A stretch of 12,911 nt of DNA from Acidimicrobiia bacterium UBA4744 (GTDB lineage Bacteria; Actinomycetota; Acidimicrobiia; Spongiisociales; UBA4744). Position 1 is the first letter of the stretch. Each line of letters opens with the position of its first letter. A program made the position numbers and the translations under genes. Of the stretch, positions 12,264 to 12,911 are shown piece by piece. Where the stretch lies: NCBI GenBank assembly GCA_002403855.1, contig DHIO01000028.1, positions 63,263-76,173 on the forward strand, in the 5' to 3' direction. The notes under the pieces were generated by a model. That model did no database searches. It was not told the DNA's origin and was given only the letters and a program-made list of their open reading frames with translations.

Positions 12264-12894
12264 GGGCTTTCACCGCCTCTCGCACCAACACGACCGAGCC
12301 GGAAGGACCGGGCACCGAGCCACCCAACATCAAGATCCCGCGTGCCGCGTCCACGTCGACGATCTCCACATTGAGGGTGGTGACCCGCTCTCCTCCCATA
12401 CGGCCGGGCATCTTCTTGCCTTTGAAGACACGGGCCGGGGTAGCACATGCACCGATCGAACCGGGCGCCCGGTGCACCTTGTGCACACCGTGACTCGCCC
12501 CCTGTCCGGAGAAGTTGTGGCGTTTCATGACACCCTGAAAGCCCTTCCCCCGGGAGATACCCGCCACATCGGCCTTGCCGCCCTTGACGAGAACGTCGGC
12601 GACGTTGATCTCCTGACCAACCTTGTAGTCGTTCGGATTGTCGACCCGTATCTCAACCAGGTGACGGCTGGGAGCCACGCCGGCCGCGGCAAAGTGGCCG
12701 GCCATCGGCTTGTTGACCTTGCGGAGCGGCAACTCCTTGAAAGAGATCTGGATTGCCGAGTAGCCGTCGTCTTCTGCTCGTTTGATTTGCGTCACGAAAC
12801 AGGGTCCGGCCTTGATGACGGTTACCGGTACTGCCCTGGCATCGTCGTCGAACACCTGGGTCATTCCGAGCTTCTCACCGAGAATCGCCTTCAC
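12256..12894 (-). CDS. rplC: Ribosomal protein L3 (uL3)
   Basis: Early large-subunit assembly protein whose loop reaches towards the peptidyl transferase centre. It has 212 aa. It begins with a GTG-started MKAILGEKLGMTQVF; ISRGKGFQGVMKRHNFSGQG and HRAPGSIGACATPARVFKGK are the diagnostic blocks. The GTG at 12892-12894 overlaps the rpsJ stop as GTGA. It overlaps rplD by 8 nt. Confidence 0.98.
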   Translation of the reverse strand: MKAILGEKLGMTQVFDDDARAVPVTVIKAGPCFVTQIKRAEDDGYSAIQISFKELPLRKVNKPMAGHFAAAGVAPSRHLVEIRVDNPNDYKVGQEINVADVLVKGGKADVAGISRGKGFQGVMKRHNFSGQGASHGVHKVHRAPGSIGACATPARVFKGKKMPGRMGGERVTTLNVEIVDVDAARGILMLGGSVPGPSGSVVLVREAVKAHA

Positions 12895-12911
12895 AGCTTG
12901 ATCTCCACTTC
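12891..12911 (-). CDS. rpsJ: End of ribosomal protein S10 (uS10), cut by window edge
   Basis: Only the last six codons, reading EVEIKL, and the TGA are inside the window. The ending (V/I)EIKL is common in bacterial S10, and the position just before rplC is its standard place. The stop overlaps the rplC GTG. The call rests on these six residues and gene order. Confidence 0.75.
   Translation of the reverse strand, partial: EVEIKL

Noticed and set aside
1..12911. CRISPR arrays, insertion sequences, phage or defence genes
   Set aside because: None seen: no regularly spaced direct repeats with spacers, no transposase-like frame; the whole window is ribosomal cluster.

Overview
The window is a stretch of the S10-spc-alpha ribosomal protein supercluster. 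Every recognised gene lies on the minus strand, so transcription runs from position 12911 towards position 1. I recognise 23 complete ribosomal protein genes, two cut by the window edges (rpsJ on the right, rpsD on the left), plus secY and map. The plus strand shows only shadow frames. The organism looks like a moderately high-GC bacterium of the Actinomycetota. The zinc-type S14 and L36 and the zinc-ribbon L24 read like actinobacterial versions, and GTG and TTG starts are common. An acidimicrobial-type lineage is my guess, with low confidence.

In transcription order: end of rpsJ, rplC, rplD, rplW, a 130-bp gap, rplB, a small basic ORF that I propose as a gene, rpsS, rplV, rpsC, rplP, rpmC, rpsQ (S10 part); rplN, rplX, rplE, rpsN, rpsH, rplF, rplR, rpsE, rpmD, rplO, secY, map (spc part); rpmJ, rpsM, rpsK, start of rpsD (alpha part). 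Thirteen junctions overlap through stop/start fusions such as ATGA, GTGA, TGATG and TAATG, and most of the others are 1 to 13 nt. The products are rRNA-binding proteins of both subunits, the SecY channel that receives nascent chains at the ribosome exit, and the methionine aminopeptidase that trims their first residue.

Departures from the textbook cluster: (1) a 29-codon, acid-free, arginine/lysine-rich ORF fills the rplB-rpsS gap with only 2 and 3 nt to spare; this is the best candidate for something undescribed. (2) Three of the gaps (rplW-rplB, rpmD-rplO, rplO-secY) carry degenerate 7-bp tandem arrays of four different sequences. (3) adk is absent between secY and map, and infA is absent between map and rpmJ; a perfect 13-bp hairpin sits on the secY stop and other hairpins sit in the map-rpmJ gap. 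(4) S3 has a tail of about 150 residues with three copies of a 9-residue repeat followed by an acidic region, and L4 has a shorter acidic tail. (5) L2, S11 and S4 carry substitutions in otherwise well-conserved motifs.

No gene-free stretch exceeds 300 bases; the longest is 1121-1300. I see no convincing promoter or intrinsic terminator, consistent with the window being internal to one long transcription unit.
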